NCBI GenBank assembly: GCA_044508215.1
Contig: JBIQID010000154.1
Span: 1 to 6,135, forward strand
Source: JAEZFI01 sp044508215
GTDB taxonomy: Bacteria; Actinomycetota; Acidimicrobiia; Acidimicrobiales; Microtrichaceae
DNA: 6,135 bases
Direction of reading: 5' to 3'
Of this stretch, positions 5,323 to 6,135 are shown one piece after another (the first letter of the stretch is position 1; each line of letters opens with the position of its first letter). The notes below the pieces were generated by a model. That model saw nothing but the letters and a program-made list of their open reading frames with translations. It did not search any database and was not told the DNA's origin. A program made the position numbers and the translations under genes.

Positions 5323-5847
5323 TCAGCTCACCGAGCGCAGCGCCGTCCCCGGCACTCGCTCGAGGCGTGGCAGCGCCACGCGACCGGTGCGCTGCATCGC
5401 CACGATGCCGTAGGGGGCGAGCAGCTCCGCCAGGGCGTCGAGGCGAGCCGGATCGTCGGTGCTCGAGATCGTGATCTCGTCGTGGCCGACGTCCTCGATG
5501 CGCCCGCCGAACACGTCGGCGAGGCCGGTGATCTCCTGCCGGCGGGACGGCTCGGCCCGCACCGTGAGGAGCATCAGCTCGCGCTCCACCGAGTCGAGCG
5601 GGTCGAGCTCGGAGATCTTGATGACGTTGATCAGCTTGTTGAGCTGCTTCACCACCTGCTCGAGCGGCGCCGACTCGACGTCGACGACGACGGTGATGCG
5701 GCTGAACTGCGGCTCGTCCGTGGGCGCCACCGCGAGGGAGTAGATGTTGTAGCCACGGCGTGCGAACAGCTGGGCGACCCGGGCGAGGACGCCGGCCTTG
5801 TTCTCGACCAGGACCGAGAGCGTGTGGTGCTTCACCGATCGGTCCAT
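5323..5847 (-). CDS. ilvN: Acetolactate synthase small (regulatory) subunit
   Basis: The 174-residue protein is the usual length for the small subunit that activates the IlvB catalytic subunit and gives feedback inhibition by branched-chain amino acids. The N-terminal ACT domain (about 7-80) shows LSVLVENKAGVLARVAQLF, where N16 and G19 correspond to the family's conserved Asn and Gly of the valine-binding turn, and RRGYNIYSLAV with N34. The C-terminal part (about 85-165) shows LMLLTVRAEPSRRQEI and GIVAMQRTGRVALPR, as in the ALS_ss_C domain. I chose the ATG at 5847: the protein then begins MDRSVKHHTLSVLVEN as expected, the ATG overlaps the ilvB stop by one base (TGATG), and GGGGGAGGG lies 9 nt upstream. 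The frame stays open farther upstream only because it shadows ilvB. Translation is probably coupled to ilvB. Confidence 0.97.
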   Translation of the reverse strand: MDRSVKHHTLSVLVENKAGVLARVAQLFARRGYNIYSLAVAPTDEPQFSRITVVVDVESAPLEQVVKQLNKLINVIKISELDPLDSVERELMLLTVRAEPSRRQEITGLADVFGGRIEDVGHDEITISSTDDPARLDALAELLAPYGIVAMQRTGRVALPRLERVPGTALRSVS

Positions 5848-6135
5848 CACCGGCCGCCCTCCCCCTGCTCCGGGCCGACGACGATCTCGCTGTTGCTGCG
5901 TCCGGCGGGGACCATCGGGAACACCTTCTCCGCGCTGTCGGTGCGGAACTCGACGACGACCGGGCGGTCGTCGATCGCGTTGGCCTTCTCGATGGCCGGC
6001 GCGACCTCCTCGGGCGACTCCACCCGGATGGCCTCGCAGCCCATCGCCTCCGCCCACTTCACGTAGTCGGGCAGGTCGGGCGACAGGTACACCTCGCTGT
6101 AGCGCTCCTCGTAGAACATCTCCTGCCACTGGCGG
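5847..6135 (-). CDS. ilvB: Acetolactate synthase large subunit, C-terminal fragment cut by window edge
   Basis: Only the last 95 residues plus the stop are visible; the gene continues past the right edge. The fragment begins RQWQEMFYEERYSE, the conserved segment of the ThDP-dependent large subunit whose Trp corresponds to the known herbicide-resistance tryptophan. It continues with DYVKWAEAMGCEAIRV, then the late-domain segment IDDRPVVVEFRTD, and near the end EKVFPMVPAGRSNSE, a typical IlvB C-terminus. The complete enzyme uses ThDP, Mg2+ and FAD to condense two pyruvates, or pyruvate and 2-oxobutyrate. The TGA stop overlaps the ilvN ATG by one base, fitting a coupled ilvBN pair. The methionine at 6119 is internal, not the start. 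Confidence 0.95.
   Translation of the reverse strand, partial: RQWQEMFYEERYSEVYLSPDLPDYVKWAEAMGCEAIRVESPEEVAPAIEKANAIDDRPVVVEFRTDSAEKVFPMVPAGRSNSEIVVGPEQGEGGR

Noticed and set aside
3871..6066. Long plus-strand open frame opposite ilvC and ilvN
   Set aside because: It mirrors genuine minus-strand genes with complete family motifs and shows no recognisable domain itself.

Overview
This is a high-GC window (estimated near 70% by eye) in which every recognisable gene lies on the minus strand. Gene content, GC and codon use suggest an actinobacterium. An uncultured or draft-genome member of the Acidimicrobiia is plausible, but that is inference. A run of exactly 100 Ns at 2508-2607 shows that this is a scaffolded draft or metagenome assembly.

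Layout in the direction of transcription (right to left): the C-terminal end of acetolactate synthase large subunit ilvB (5847-6135, cut by the window edge); ilvN, its ACT-domain regulatory subunit, overlapping ilvB by one base; a 96-nt gap with a hairpin; ilvC, ketol-acid reductoisomerase; a 10-copy palindromic repeat array (about 3783-4181); an orphan AbiEi-like winged-helix protein with a C-terminal DUF559/Vsr-like nuclease-type domain (2770-3759); a second array of the same repeat family (about 2447-2781), interrupted by the assembly gap; a very G-rich leader; thrB, homoserine kinase; metY, O-acetylhomoserine sulfhydrylase; and a strong hairpin just after metY, with no visible gene at 1-104.

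The metabolic genes form two amino-acid modules. IlvB, IlvN and IlvC carry out the first two common steps of valine, leucine and isoleucine synthesis. ThrB and MetY stand on the two competing branches from homoserine, to threonine (and on to isoleucine) and to methionine.

The unusual part is the stretch between ilvC and thrB. Seventeen visible copies of a dyad-symmetric element, each centred on GAC-A-GTC, lie in two arrays that frame the orphan AbiEi/DUF559 gene. The gene's stop codon falls inside the last copy of one array, and its ribosome binding site abuts the other. The palindrome arms differ between copy types while base-pairing is largely kept, and in the ilvC-proximal array a second small hairpin with a CAGGA-type loop lies between successive elements. 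This resembles a REP/BIME-like element or a structured repeat family with a possible partner gene. I do not recognise it as a described system, but I could not search for it.
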